Part shown: positions 42,301 through 51,060 of the stretch, piece by piece
Position numbering within the stretch: the first letter of the stretch is position 1
How the letters are laid out: each line of letters starts with the position of its first letter
Source: an uncultured Myxococcaceae bacterium
Lineage (GTDB): Bacteria > Myxococcota_A > Polyangia > Polyangiales > Ga0077539
Length of the DNA stretch: 64,000 nt
Assembly (NCBI GenBank): GCA_945952225.1
Contig: CAMFHP010000002.1
Coordinates: 1-64,000, forward strand
Reading direction: 5' to 3'
Made by a program: the position numbers and the translations under genes
Notes under the pieces: generated by a model
The model's input: only the letters and a program-made list of their open reading frames with translations
The model's database searches: none
Told to the model about the DNA's origin: nothing

Positions 42301-44683
42301 GATGGCCGAGGACGTGGCCGTCGCGTCGGGTGCCTACGACACGATCTTCGCGATCTACAACGACCTCTCGCACGGCGCGGCGGGCGAGCATGCGCGCCAC
42401 GCGATCGCGTATCGCCGCGCGTGTCTTCTGGAGCGCGCGGGACGCGTGGGGGAGGCGCTCGACGAGCAGTTCGCGCTGTTCATGAAGGAGCCCAGCCTCG
42501 GGGCGTCGTTCTCGGCCGTCGAGCGGCTCGCCGAGCGCTCGGGGCGTCGCGATGTGCTCGTGCGCGCGTTGGGGCTCCTCGGGGCGACGTCGAGCACGCC
42601 CGAGGTGCGGGCGCGGTACTTTCTGCAGGCCTCGGAGGTCGCGCGGCCGACGGACCGCCAGCTCGCGCTGCTGCTCGAACTGCTCTCGTTCCAGGGTGCG
42701 CGCGTGGCGTCCACGGAGGCCACGCTCCGGCGCCATGCGAGCGAGCTGCACCGCGAGGCGCCGGAGGCCGCGCGGGTCGCGATCGAGACCCTCATCGACG
42801 ACGCGCTCGCCGCCGCCGCGCAGACCTGGGACGACAACGCGCGTCGCGCCCACGCGCTCCACGCGCTCGAACTCTCGCTGCTCGATCAGCCCGACGCGGC
42901 GCGCGCCGCCGAGGCCGCGGAGCTCTTTCTCAAGCAGCACGACGACCCCGCGACCGCCGAGCGCGTCGTGCGCGATCTCGTCGAGTGCAACGTGCCCCCC
43001 TCCGACGTGCGCCTCGCGGTGCTGTCGCTCCTCCCGTCGTACACGAACCCGCCGGAGCGTCCGTCGTCGGTGCCGCTCGCGACGCGCAACACGCTTCGTC
43101 CTCCGACGCGTCCCTCGATGCGCCCCGCGGTGCGCTCCGAGCCGCCGCCGCCCACGCCGTCAGACCGTCCTCCGTCGACGCCGCCTCGGGTCTCGCGCGC
43201 CTCCACGCGCCCGCCGAAGCAGCCCTTCAACCCGCGCGCCGCGATGCAGGCCGGCTATCCCGTGCGCTCGGCCACGCCGCTCTTCACCCCCGCGGGATCG
43301 TCGCCGCCGCCTCGCGCCTCGCAGCGCCCCGCGTCGCCGACGTTCCGACCGCCGGAGCGTCCATCTACGGATCGTCCGCCGCCGATGCGCACGGGCTCGT
43401 CGTCGCCGCCCTCGATCGAACTCGTCGACGGATCGCCCGCCCCCGAGGTGTCGCTCGACTTCGAAGAGCACGCCTACGTCGACCGCACGTCGTCACCCTC
43501 CTTCGATGAGCTCGACGTGATCGCGCTCTCGACGCCCGCCGCGCCCATTCCGTCGCAGCCGCCGCCGGTGCCCGATGCCGCGACGCGACCCCGCGTGCAG
43601 ATGACCGTGTCGGCGCTCCGTGAGGCGGCCGCCGCGGGCGACGACGGGGCCGCGCGCGCGCTGGCAAAGCACCTTGCGCAGAGCGACGACACACGCGACG
43701 AGGCGCTGCTGCTTCAGCGCCGTCGCTTCGAGCAGGACCCGTCACGGCTCGATGCGCTCGATGCGCTCGTGGGCATCTACAACGACCTTCGCATGCGCAA
43801 CGAGAGCGCCGCGCTCGCGTCGGTGCTCGCCGTGCTCTCGGGCACCGCGCTCGACCCGTGGCCCGAGGCGCCGCCGATGGTCGACGTGGCCGATGCGCTC
43901 GAAGGTGTCGCGAAGGTGCTCCTGCCGCCGCAGCATGGGCCGTATCCCGAGCTCGGCGTGATCGTGTGGGAGGCGCTGAACGGCGGGCGTCGCGACGCCA
44001 CGCGGAGCCAGAACGGCCTCTCGAACGAGCGCACCTTCGCGAGTCCGCCGACCGCGTTCGGCAAGATGTTCTCGGCGGCGGTGCGGCTGCTTCAGCTCCC
44101 CAAGTCGACGCCCATGGTGCTCCGCACCGACATGCCCGACGGCATCGACATGGCCGCGGGCAGCACGCCGCCGACGGTGCTCGTCGCGACCTCGATCGCA
44201 CACGACAGCCCCCGCGCGCGCTTTCTCGTGGGCGTGACGCTGGAGTCGACGCGCACGTGCCACCTGCCCATGACGGCGCTCGGCAGCGCGGATGGAGAGC
44301 GCCTCGTCGCGGCCGTGCGCGCGGCCTTCGGCACCGAGGCGCCGGGCAAGCTCGACGCGCCCGTGGCCCGACTCGCGACGCGCCTCTTCGACGCGGTTCC
44401 GCCGAGGCAGCATCGGCACGTGCAGGACCTCGTCGCGCAGCTCGGTGCGAAGCTCACCTGGTCGGCGTGGCGCGAGACCGTGGCCCACGCGCAGATGCAC
44501 GCGGGGATGCTCGTGTGCGCGGACTTCCGCGTGGCCGCCGAGAGCATCCTTCGTGGGGCGCCTCCGACGGTCTCTCGCAGCCCGCGCGAGGCGCTCGATG
44601 TGTATCCGCCGCTGCGCGCCCTCGCGCGCTTCGCCGTGAGCGAGGAGTACCTCCTGCTCCGATGGCAGCGCGCGCGCTGGTGA
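39368..44683 (+). CDS. Giant helical-repeat protein, 1771 residues
   Basis: Starts 3 bp after the zinc-ribbon/TPR gene, so the two are almost certainly co-translated. No signal peptide. About residues 40-1215 are a continuous superhelix of TPR-like helix pairs, Ala/Arg/Leu-rich (AIAACDALR-type units such as TRLALVDELLARHAITPALD and AAEACLAAIADPAPDVFEA). About 1222-1411 is a low-complexity Pro/Ser/Arg linker, then a short TPR block, and a conserved-looking C-terminal domain of about 280 residues (from WPEAPPMVDVADALEG to LLLRWQRARW) of mixed alpha/beta type that I cannot name. Probably a cytoplasmic scaffold. Its partner's TPR half may be across the membrane. Confidence 0.85.
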   Translation: MDGPTRAADDAHEGASDAFDLAQPLELPPISERDVHAEPLLDAERAVTDADREANVEAQIATRLALVDELLARHAITPALDALRVAERLDPKRVEVLERLARTLPRAALLRDAAATRRQIARLKPTAANLHATACAWLRTDDHAEAIQAIDELTRAVPDDPRTASLLVTFARLRTGATQGGRVVATLLECAAHARRRDDRERWREHALNAWIESRGTEGGESLAEALAATGRPRAAVYVAAEAAARAHGAAPPDVETAARLLTRSARLAESAGLPGEAAAAWTVHALLPASTAQDARESLRDTLAEQGRTVELAARLRADARRAPTGARSAAWKGVAAIEIASAPTAAAFALAEALRHQPDDVEASELLTSLAADPTVAPSVRDALWGVVRDASLDPVAQGRLLVWLAELEESAGDLAAAEACLAAIADPAPDVFEAISRVHAEAERITAEAERALDRLERATGAAADVAFDELVKLTATRPGALRDARRVGRLVGARALRDERASTLWLRVVRRCEDGAQRDAALLRLSTRAEQSAVRVRAAIERAETLDARGDLGAAVDLLALLLDEMPGDLALASTLAALAEHANDPVLARDALRAVAQATTDAWQRELLTRFTGSADGIFAVFVASLSDPAPSRQRCDDLARMHDLVGDSTALLALRTRALMAQPGAISQALEVSRRFAAFAPLSPEATIAWFGAANVAADAAQIADAAVAVVRSLASVRDVCAVARTALARLGALGADERARLVALEAAGAVGLGDRALRASVLELLRRVQDTPETLPLVEHLAATSSPDDAVATLRTLAEGYLHRGDVAMELSALWRLRTFAREHTTERLLVALRRVGDHARLARVMLEAIPEALDGAALRERLLAVAVEFAAASPPEHAEVVACIDRIVQDRRSDEAQGFAVRALVALGEADAAHGRLMRWAAECAAEEGAVRRMRCATTLARDVMRAPTRALTTLRALLRRVPGDEDALAMAEDVAVASGAYDTIFAIYNDLSHGAAGEHARHAIAYRRACLLERAGRVGEALDEQFALFMKEPSLGASFSAVERLAERSGRRDVLVRALGLLGATSSTPEVRARYFLQASEVARPTDRQLALLLELLSFQGARVASTEATLRRHASELHREAPEAARVAIETLIDDALAAAAQTWDDNARRAHALHALELSLLDQPDAARAAEAAELFLKQHDDPATAERVVRDLVECNVPPSDVRLAVLSLLPSYTNPPERPSSVPLATRNTLRPPTRPSMRPAVRSEPPPPTPSDRPPSTPPRVSRASTRPPKQPFNPRAAMQAGYPVRSATPLFTPAGSSPPPRASQRPASPTFRPPERPSTDRPPPMRTGSSSPPSIELVDGSPAPEVSLDFEEHAYVDRTSSPSFDELDVIALSTPAAPIPSQPPPVPDAATRPRVQMTVSALREAAAAGDDGAARALAKHLAQSDDTRDEALLLQRRRFEQDPSRLDALDALVGIYNDLRMRNESAALASVLAVLSGTALDPWPEAPPMVDVADALEGVAKVLLPPQHGPYPELGVIVWEALNGGRRDATRSQNGLSNERTFASPPTAFGKMFSAAVRLLQLPKSTPMVLRTDMPDGIDMAAGSTPPTVLVATSIAHDSPRARFLVGVTLESTRTCHLPMTALGSADGERLVAAVRAAFGTEAPGKLDAPVARLATRLFDAVPPRQHRHVQDLVAQLGAKLTWSAWRETVAHAQMHAGMLVCADFRVAAESILRGAPPTVSRSPREALDVYPPLRALARFAVSEEYLLLRWQRARW

Positions 44684-44686
44684 CGG

Positions 44687-45892
44687 TCAGCGCCGCGCGG
44701 GGTCGGCGAAGAAGGGCAGGAGCTTGTCGCGCATGGCCTCGGCGTCGGCGCGTCCGAGGTCGATGAGCTTGCGCGCGAAGGCGCCGTCGAAGAGCAGGTA
44801 GCTCGCGAGGTCGCTCTCGTCGGTGAGCCCCGAGTCGAGCATGGTCATGAGCGCGCGCGCCACGAGCGAGCCCGAGAAGCGGCCGCGGCGCACGTGCTGG
44901 CCCGCGAGGCGTCCGATGTCCTGGCTCGGGCGGATCACGAGCGACTCGATCGTGCGGTAGGGCTGGCCTCCGCGGTCGAGCGCGCGCTGGCTCATGCGCT
45001 CGATGAACTCGGGGCCGTACACCGTCGAGCCGTCGGCGAGGAGCTGGTTGATGCGCTGGAGCAGGTCGACGTCGGCCTGCACGTGGTCGAGGAGGAAGGC
45101 GTTGAGCACCTTGCCCAGCAGGAAGGTCGCGCCCGTCGGCGGCTTCGGGCCTCCCGCGAGGGCCTCGGGCACGGCGAGTCCGCGCACCTCCTTCGAGAGC
45201 CCCACGATCAGGATCTTGCGCGCGCCCATGCGCACCGCAGGCGCGATGGGCGTGTTCTGTCGGAGCCCGCCGTCGCAGTAGAGCTGCGAGCCCACGCGCA
45301 CGGGCGGAAAGATCAGCGGGATCGCGGCGCTCGCGAGCGCGTGTTGCGGGCCCACGATCTCGCGGCGCACCACCACGCGCGGGTTGAAGAGCTCGGGCAG
45401 CGGAACGTCGGGCGCCGTGTCGACGAAGAGCGTCGTGCGGCCCGTCGCGATCTCCGTCGCGCTCACGCTCACGGCGCGCAGGAGGCCGCGGCGTACGGCG
45501 CGTCCGAGCATCTTCCACGACACCTCGCGGGTCACGAGGTCGACCATCGGCTGCACGTCGAAGATGCCCGCATCGTGGTCGCCGCCGCCGCGAAGCACCT
45601 GCGGCAGACGCATCGCCTGTCGCACGTTGAAGCGCAGCACCTGTTCGAACTGCATCGCGGTCCAGAGGTCGGCGAGGCGCTTCACGCCCGACACGGGGTC
45701 GGCCATGTGGGCCGCGAGGTAGCACGCGTTGATGGCGCCCACGCTCGTGCCGCACACGATGTCGACGGGCGGAACCACCCCGCCGCGCTGTCGCACGAAC
45801 TCGCCGTAGAGGTACGACAGCACGCCGACCTCGTACGCTCCGCGCGCGCCGCCGCCGGAGAGCACCAGCGCAACCGGACCCACTTCGCTCAC
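44687..45892 (-). CDS. Patatin-like phospholipase
   Basis: 401 residues. Patatin family serine hydrolase with a Ser-Asp dyad acting on phospholipid acyl esters. Marks: oxyanion loop GGGARGAYE (13-21), nucleophile elbow GTSVG (48-52, Ser50), and the Asp of LYCDGGLRQNTPIAPAVRMGA near residue 210. No signal peptide or clear membrane helix. The C-terminal 150 residues are an extra helical region. It starts at a GTG whose GTGA overlaps the stop of the 1501-residue kinase gene (45889-45892), so the two are translated together; the kinase may control lipase activity, which is inference. Converges on the giant repeat gene at a 3 bp gap. Confidence 0.92.
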   Translation of the reverse strand: MSEVGPVALVLSGGGARGAYEVGVLSYLYGEFVRQRGGVVPPVDIVCGTSVGAINACYLAAHMADPVSGVKRLADLWTAMQFEQVLRFNVRQAMRLPQVLRGGGDHDAGIFDVQPMVDLVTREVSWKMLGRAVRRGLLRAVSVSATEIATGRTTLFVDTAPDVPLPELFNPRVVVRREIVGPQHALASAAIPLIFPPVRVGSQLYCDGGLRQNTPIAPAVRMGARKILIVGLSKEVRGLAVPEALAGGPKPPTGATFLLGKVLNAFLLDHVQADVDLLQRINQLLADGSTVYGPEFIERMSQRALDRGGQPYRTIESLVIRPSQDIGRLAGQHVRRGRFSGSLVARALMTMLDSGLTDESDLASYLLFDGAFARKLIDLGRADAEAMRDKLLPFFADPARR

Positions 45893-48800
45893 GTCGTCTC
45901 CTTCGCCTCGCCCGCCGCGGGGGCCGTCGCCGCCACGCGCTCGCGCATCGTCGCCAACCGCTGGTCGAGCACGTCGGCGCTCGTCCCGTCACCCATCGAT
46001 CGCAGCGCGCGCACGCACGCCGCCACCACGCGGTCTCCGCGCAGCACGCGCACCGGGTCGGAGAAGTGCGGATCGCCCAGCACCGAGTCGAGCCACGCAC
46101 GCGCCGCCACGCGGTCGCCCATGCCCGCCGCGGCCTCGGCCACGTACGCGCGACCGTGGAGCGCTTCGACCACCATCCCCGCCTCGCGCGCCACACGCTC
46201 CGCCGCCTCGGCGGCCGCGCGCGCGTGCTTGAACTGACGCCGCGCGAGGAGCAGCCGCGCGTCTCCGATCGACATGCGGTACAGCGCCTCGCGCGACTCG
46301 AGCGTCGTCGCACCGGCCCGCGCGTGCTCGATGGACTCCGACGCGCCGTCGAGCTCGCCGCGCTCGATGAGCAGCTCCGCCAACGTGACATGCACATCGA
46401 CGGTGAGCGACGCGACGCCGCCGCTGCCGTGCGTGCCGAGGAGATCCTTCGCGCGGAGCACCCACGCGAGCGCGCGGTCGTTCTGGCCCAACGCGGCGAG
46501 CGCGTGGCCCGCGTGCACCAGCGACGCGACGATTCGCTCGCGGCTCCCGAGCTCGCGGTCGAGTGCCACACTCGCGCGAAAGAACCGCAGCGCATCGGCG
46601 TACCCACCCTGCGTGAGGCACGCCATGCCGAGCTCCTCGTACGCGGGCGAGAGCAGCCTCCGCGGCCCGTGCGCGTGGGCCAGCGCGTAGGCCTCCGCCG
46701 CGGCCTTCACGCACTCCGACATCTCGCCGGTCATGCGTTGGAGCGCGGCCTTCGAGAGCAGCACTTCGATGCGCAGCGTCCGCGCCGCGCGCACGCCATC
46801 GTCGGCCGTGCCGCCGGGAGGCGCCGCGGTTGCCTCCTTCGCGGTCAGCGCGGTGAGCGCCGCGTCGAGCTCCACGAGCGCCTCGCGGTGCAGGCCCCGT
46901 CGCCCGCGATGAACCGCGAGCACCCAGCGCGCTTCGGCTTCGGTGCGCGGCTCGTTCGCGCGACGCGCCGCACGCACCGCTGCCACCGTGTCACGGTCCG
47001 CGTCGGCCGCGTTGGTCTCCAGCTTGTAGCGGGCCTGCCGCGTGAGGGCGCGCGCCACGAGCCGCGGGTCGCGCGACTCCACCGCGATCTCACGGAGCGC
47101 GAGGAGCTCGACGCGTCGCGCGCGGTTGGCGCCCGATGCGCGGGCCAGGTCCTCGCGCCCTTCGCGCGCGGCGGCCCGAAGTGCGTAGCCCTCCACGTCG
47201 ATCGCGCCGCGGCAGAGACCGAGCACACGCCCGTACGCGTGCATCGCATCGCGCGGGTTCGACGCGCTCGCCACGAACACCGCCGCCGCTTCGAGCCACG
47301 ACCGCGCCGCGGGACGCTCTGCGCCCGCAGCCTCGCGATGACGCGCCAGCGCGGCCACCACGTTCGCGCGCTCGCCGGGCATCGTGCGACGGCGCTCCAG
47401 AAGCTCCGCGACGCGCGCGTGCATCGCGGGCACCACCGTGGGCTCGATGGAGGCGCGGGCCACGCGGGCGAGCATCGGATGCGCGAAGGTGAGCACCGCG
47501 CGGGGGTCTCCATCGTCGCCCGCAAACACGAGGATGCCATCGGACACGAGCCGCGCGCGCACCCGCGGACCCTCATCGCCACCAAGCTGATCGACCAGAT
47601 CGACGGTGAGCTCGGCCTCGCAGAGCGAGCACCATCGCAGGAGGTTTCGCACCTCGGGCGCGAGCGCTTCGAGCCGCGCGGTGAGCACCTCTTCGAGCGA
47701 CGGCGGAAGGGGCGCGTCGTCGTCACGCAGAAACGCCGCGGCGTCGCCCGTGCGCTCGCGGTCGACGCCCGGGTCGGTGATGCTCCGTCGGCCGCGCGAG
47801 CGTTCGACGAGGGCCTCGGCCACTTCGAGGATCGTGAGCGGATTGCCGCCCGCGACCGACGAGATCTCGCGCACGAGTTCGTCGGCGGGCTCCTCGGTGC
47901 CCAGCGCGGTTGCGATGAGCCTGCGCCGCGCCTCGGCGTCGAGCGGCCCCAGCGCGAGTGTCTGAAGGCCCGCCAGGTCGCGCGTGAGGGGGTCGTCGTC
48001 GCGCAGCGCGGCCACGAGGAGGACGAGGCCCGCGGGCGGCTTGCGAAGCAGCTCCGACACGACGGCGCGGCTCGGCGCGTCGGCCTGCTCCAGCGCGTCG
48101 AAGAGCAGCACGATGGGACGCTCTCGCGCCGCGTCGCCCAGCATGGGACGCAGCACGAGCCCGAGCTCCCGCGTGGTCGCGGCCTCGGCGCCGACCTCTT
48201 CGAGCTCCATGCCCAGGCACACGCGCAGCACACGCAGCGCCGCGCGCTTGCCCGTCGGTCCCTGGCCGTAGCGCTCGGTCACCTGATCGAGGAGCTGCGG
48301 GAGGCTCTCCGTCGGCAGCGCGACCTCCCCCGATCCGCGTCGACGGGGCAGCGGGGGAGGGCCCTTCGCGGGGCGCTCGACGGGTTGCGCCGTGGGCAGC
48401 GGCGGCGGGCCTCCGCGCGACGCGTGACGCATCGAGAGCAGGTGCCGCACGAGCTGTCCCGCGAAGCCGTAGCGCACGCCGTGGGCCGACACGGAGCCGT
48501 CGACGCGCAGCAGCCGCGCCTCGCCGAGCGGGCCCTGCGTCGTGGCGAGCGCCGCCGCGAACGCGCCGAGCACCGTGGTCTTGCCGATGCCCAGCTCGCC
48601 GGTGACCGTCACCGCGCGGCCCTGTCGCGTGACCGTCGCGAGCACGAGCGCGTTGCGCAGCTCACGGAGCGCAGTCTCGCGGCCGAGGAGGCGCCAGCCC
48701 TGCGACTCCGACGTGCGGTCGCGCTCGGTGCGCGAGCGGGCCCGTTCGAGCACGAATGCGCGCACTCCCGAGGGGCCGTTGCGCGGGCTGTGCTCTCGCA

Positions 48801-50394
48801 GCATGAACGCGCGCCGCACGATGCGGTACAGCGCGCCCGCGACGAGGGCTTCACCGGGACGTCCGACGCCCGCGAGCGAGGTGGCGAGCGGGGCCGCGTC
48901 GTCGACGAGCTCGTAGCTCAACATCGTGCCCTCGGCGTCGCGCGCGCACCCGGCCACGCCGCGCGCCATGCCGAGCGAAACACCGGGCGGCGCATCGCCG
49001 TCTTCGCCGTCTGACTCTGTCGCGAGCGTGCGCGCGGCGTCGAGGATTTCGAGCGCGAGGCGCGCGGCGCGGAGCGCGTCGTCGACGTGGGGACGCAGCA
49101 CGCCCACCACGAGCGTGAAGCTGTCGTCGCGCGTCCATTCGAGCGTCGCGTCGGCCTTGAACGCGAGCTCGCCGAGCATGTGCACGAGGGCGCGCGATGC
49201 GGGCGCGTGCATGGGCGCCGTGAGCCGTCCCGCGACCACCGCGACGTGCACACGCTCGCGGATCACCGCGGCCGTGTCGACGAGCGGCACCCGCGGCGCC
49301 GGCACGTTCGGCATGAGCATCGCGGGCAGGGTCACGAGGTTCTGCGGCGGCAGCGGCGTCGGCGGCGTGCGCGCCTTGCCGGGCACCGTGGCCTCGGGGA
49401 TTCCGTCGGCGAACATGGGCGGCGGACGGCCCGAGGGCGGCGGCACCGACGCGTGCCGCGGCGGCATCACGCGCTGGAGAAAGTGTTCGAGCGCGCCCGC
49501 GTCGGCCGGCGCATCGAGCCCGTGCAGGTAGTGCGAGAGCGCGTGCACCACGTCGCGCGCCGTGGGGAAGCGCTCGTCGCGGTTGGCCTTGAGCGCGCGC
49601 ACCGCGATGGCCCGCAGCGCCTCGGGCGCCTCGGCGAGCAGCGCCTCGACGTCGGGAAGGTCTCCGCGGCGCACGCGGTCGAGCACGTCGGCGCCCGCGG
49701 GCACGTCGCGAAAGAGCGTGTGGCCCCCGAGGAGTTCGGCGAGCAGCACCCCGAGCGAGTAGATGTCGGCGCGACGGTCGACGGCCTCGCCCCGCGCCTG
49801 CTCCGGGGCCATGTAGCCGAACTTGCCGCGCACGGTGCCGGGGTTCTCGAACGACGCCGAGCGCACGCGCGCGATGCCGAAATCGCCCAGTTTGACGGCG
49901 CCCTCGTACGAGAGGAGCACGTTGTTGGGCGACACGTCGCGGTGCACGATTTCGAGCGGTCGCCCCTGCTCGTCGAGGCGCTCGTGGGCGTAGTGGAGGC
50001 CGCGCGCGACCTCGCGGAGCACGTACGCGACGAGGGGCGCGGGCACCACCTCGCCGACGCGCGCGAGGCTGTTCACGAGCATGCCGAGGTCGGGGCCGTC
50101 GACGTGCTCCATGATGAGCAGCAGCGTCGTGCCGTCGGACTCGAAGCCGTAGACCTGGACGATGTTCGGGTGATTGAGGCGCAGCGCGACGCGGGCCTCA
50201 TCGACGAACATCGCGCGGAAGTGCGGGTTCTCCGTGTACTCGGGGAGGATGCGCTTGACGACGAGGTGCTTGTCGACGCCCTCGGCGCCGCGGGAGCGGG
50301 CGAGGAAGACCTCGGCCATCCCTCCGATGCCCAGTCGTCGCAGAACGCTGTAGCGCCCGAGTCGCGCGGGAGACGGTGTAGGCGACAGAGCCAT
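45889..50394 (-). CDS. PknK-like protein: Ser/Thr kinase + degenerate cyclase domain + ATPase + TPR
   Basis: 1501 residues from the ATG at 50394. Kinase domain (about 13-292): GIGGMAEVF, Lys48, HRDVSPNN (151-158), DFG (171-173), FGYMAPEQ; catalytically complete. Linker to about 375. Residues 380-548 have the layout of a class III nucleotidyl cyclase homology domain (helix-strand pairs and PPGVSLGMARGVAG ... YELVDDAAPLATSL ... GRPGEALVAGALY) but without the two metal-binding Asp. Then an AAA-type ATPase (about 568-880) with GRETALRELRNAL, Walker A GELGIGKTT (599-607) and Walker B IVLLFDALEQAD. The rest is TPR-like. This order occurs in myxobacterial PknK-like proteins. GTGA overlap with the patatin gene. 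Input and substrates unknown. Confidence 0.92.
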   Translation of the reverse strand: MALSPTPSPARLGRYSVLRRLGIGGMAEVFLARSRGAEGVDKHLVVKRILPEYTENPHFRAMFVDEARVALRLNHPNIVQVYGFESDGTTLLLIMEHVDGPDLGMLVNSLARVGEVVPAPLVAYVLREVARGLHYAHERLDEQGRPLEIVHRDVSPNNVLLSYEGAVKLGDFGIARVRSASFENPGTVRGKFGYMAPEQARGEAVDRRADIYSLGVLLAELLGGHTLFRDVPAGADVLDRVRRGDLPDVEALLAEAPEALRAIAVRALKANRDERFPTARDVVHALSHYLHGLDAPADAGALEHFLQRVMPPRHASVPPPSGRPPPMFADGIPEATVPGKARTPPTPLPPQNLVTLPAMLMPNVPAPRVPLVDTAAVIRERVHVAVVAGRLTAPMHAPASRALVHMLGELAFKADATLEWTRDDSFTLVVGVLRPHVDDALRAARLALEILDAARTLATESDGEDGDAPPGVSLGMARGVAGCARDAEGTMLSYELVDDAAPLATSLAGVGRPGEALVAGALYRIVRRAFMLREHSPRNGPSGVRAFVLERARSRTERDRTSESQGWRLLGRETALRELRNALVLATVTRQGRAVTVTGELGIGKTTVLGAFAAALATTQGPLGEARLLRVDGSVSAHGVRYGFAGQLVRHLLSMRHASRGGPPPLPTAQPVERPAKGPPPLPRRRGSGEVALPTESLPQLLDQVTERYGQGPTGKRAALRVLRVCLGMELEEVGAEAATTRELGLVLRPMLGDAARERPIVLLFDALEQADAPSRAVVSELLRKPPAGLVLLVAALRDDDPLTRDLAGLQTLALGPLDAEARRRLIATALGTEEPADELVREISSVAGGNPLTILEVAEALVERSRGRRSITDPGVDRERTGDAAAFLRDDDAPLPPSLEEVLTARLEALAPEVRNLLRWCSLCEAELTVDLVDQLGGDEGPRVRARLVSDGILVFAGDDGDPRAVLTFAHPMLARVARASIEPTVVPAMHARVAELLERRRTMPGERANVVAALARHREAAGAERPAARSWLEAAAVFVASASNPRDAMHAYGRVLGLCRGAIDVEGYALRAAAREGREDLARASGANRARRVELLALREIAVESRDPRLVARALTRQARYKLETNAADADRDTVAAVRAARRANEPRTEAEARWVLAVHRGRRGLHREALVELDAALTALTAKEATAAPPGGTADDGVRAARTLRIEVLLSKAALQRMTGEMSECVKAAAEAYALAHAHGPRRLLSPAYEELGMACLTQGGYADALRFFRASVALDRELGSRERIVASLVHAGHALAALGQNDRALAWVLRAKDLLGTHGSGGVASLTVDVHVTLAELLIERGELDGASESIEHARAGATTLESREALYRMSIGDARLLLARRQFKHARAAAEAAERVAREAGMVVEALHGRAYVAEAAAGMGDRVAARAWLDSVLGDPHFSDPVRVLRGDRVVAACVRALRSMGDGTSADVLDQRLATMRERVAATAPAAGEAKETT

Positions 50395-50520
50395 CGAGCG
50401 GCCCACACTCTACGAGATTTCACGCCGCGCCCGTCGCGGATTCTGCGCGGCTCCGCGCGTCGTGCGGGGCCGTGCTGCGGGCCTTCGGTGATAGGCTCGG
50501 ATGGCACCGCGGTGCGCACC

Positions 50521-51060
50521 ATGTTTCGCATGCCCATCGACAAGCACCTTGACCTCGCGCTGCTGGAGCACCGGCACGCGGGGATGCTCTTCTCGGTCAT
50601 CGACGAGAACCGCGAGCACCTGCGGCGCTACCTCCCGTGGGTCGACAACACGCGCACGGTGAACGACTCGATGGGCTTCATTCAGGCCACGCTGGAGCAG
50701 TTCGCGCGCTCGCAGTCGCTCTCGACGGGGATCTTCTTTCACGGCGCGCTGGCGGGGATCATCGGGTACCACACCATCGACTGGGCCAACCGACGCACGG
50801 CCCTCGGATACTGGCTCGCGTCGCCCTTTCAAGGTCACGGGATCATGACCCGCGCCGTGCGCGCGCTCACCACGCACGCGTTCACCGCGCTCTCGCTCCA
50901 TCGCATGGAGATCCGCGCGGCCGCGGAGAACCGACGCTCGCGCACCGTCGCCGAGCGCGCGGGCTATCGCTTCGAGGGGACCTGCCGCGGCGCCGAGTGG
51001 CTCCACGATCGCTTCGTCGACCACGCGGTCTACGGCATCACGGCACCCGACTGGAAGTGA
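50521..51060 (+). CDS. GNAT-family N-acetyltransferase, RimL-like
   Basis: 179 residues. GNAT fold of the RimJ/RimL/YdaF type: start MFRMPIDKHLDLALLEHRHA, IIGYHTIDWANRRTALGYWL (strands), acetyl-CoA-binding ASPFQGHGIMTRAVRALTTHAF, then LHRMEIRAAAENRRSRTVAERAGYRFEG, a strong RimL-like hallmark. Such enzymes acetylate N-termini of ribosomal proteins, but many relatives act on small amines or antibiotics, so substrate is open. The open frame extends to 49087 antisense to the kinase and is discarded; a GTG at 50512 is an alternative. TAGGCT at 50492-50497 could be its -10. Its stop is one base from the convergent CcmB-like stop. Confidence 0.88.
   Translation: MFRMPIDKHLDLALLEHRHAGMLFSVIDENREHLRRYLPWVDNTRTVNDSMGFIQATLEQFARSQSLSTGIFFHGALAGIIGYHTIDWANRRTALGYWLASPFQGHGIMTRAVRALTTHAFTALSLHRMEIRAAAENRRSRTVAERAGYRFEGTCRGAEWLHDRFVDHAVYGITAPDWK

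Noticed and set aside
46066-49014. 982-residue open frame on the plus strand
   Set aside because: Antisense to the kinase/ATPase gene; His/Arg-rich composition, no domain, no ribosome site.
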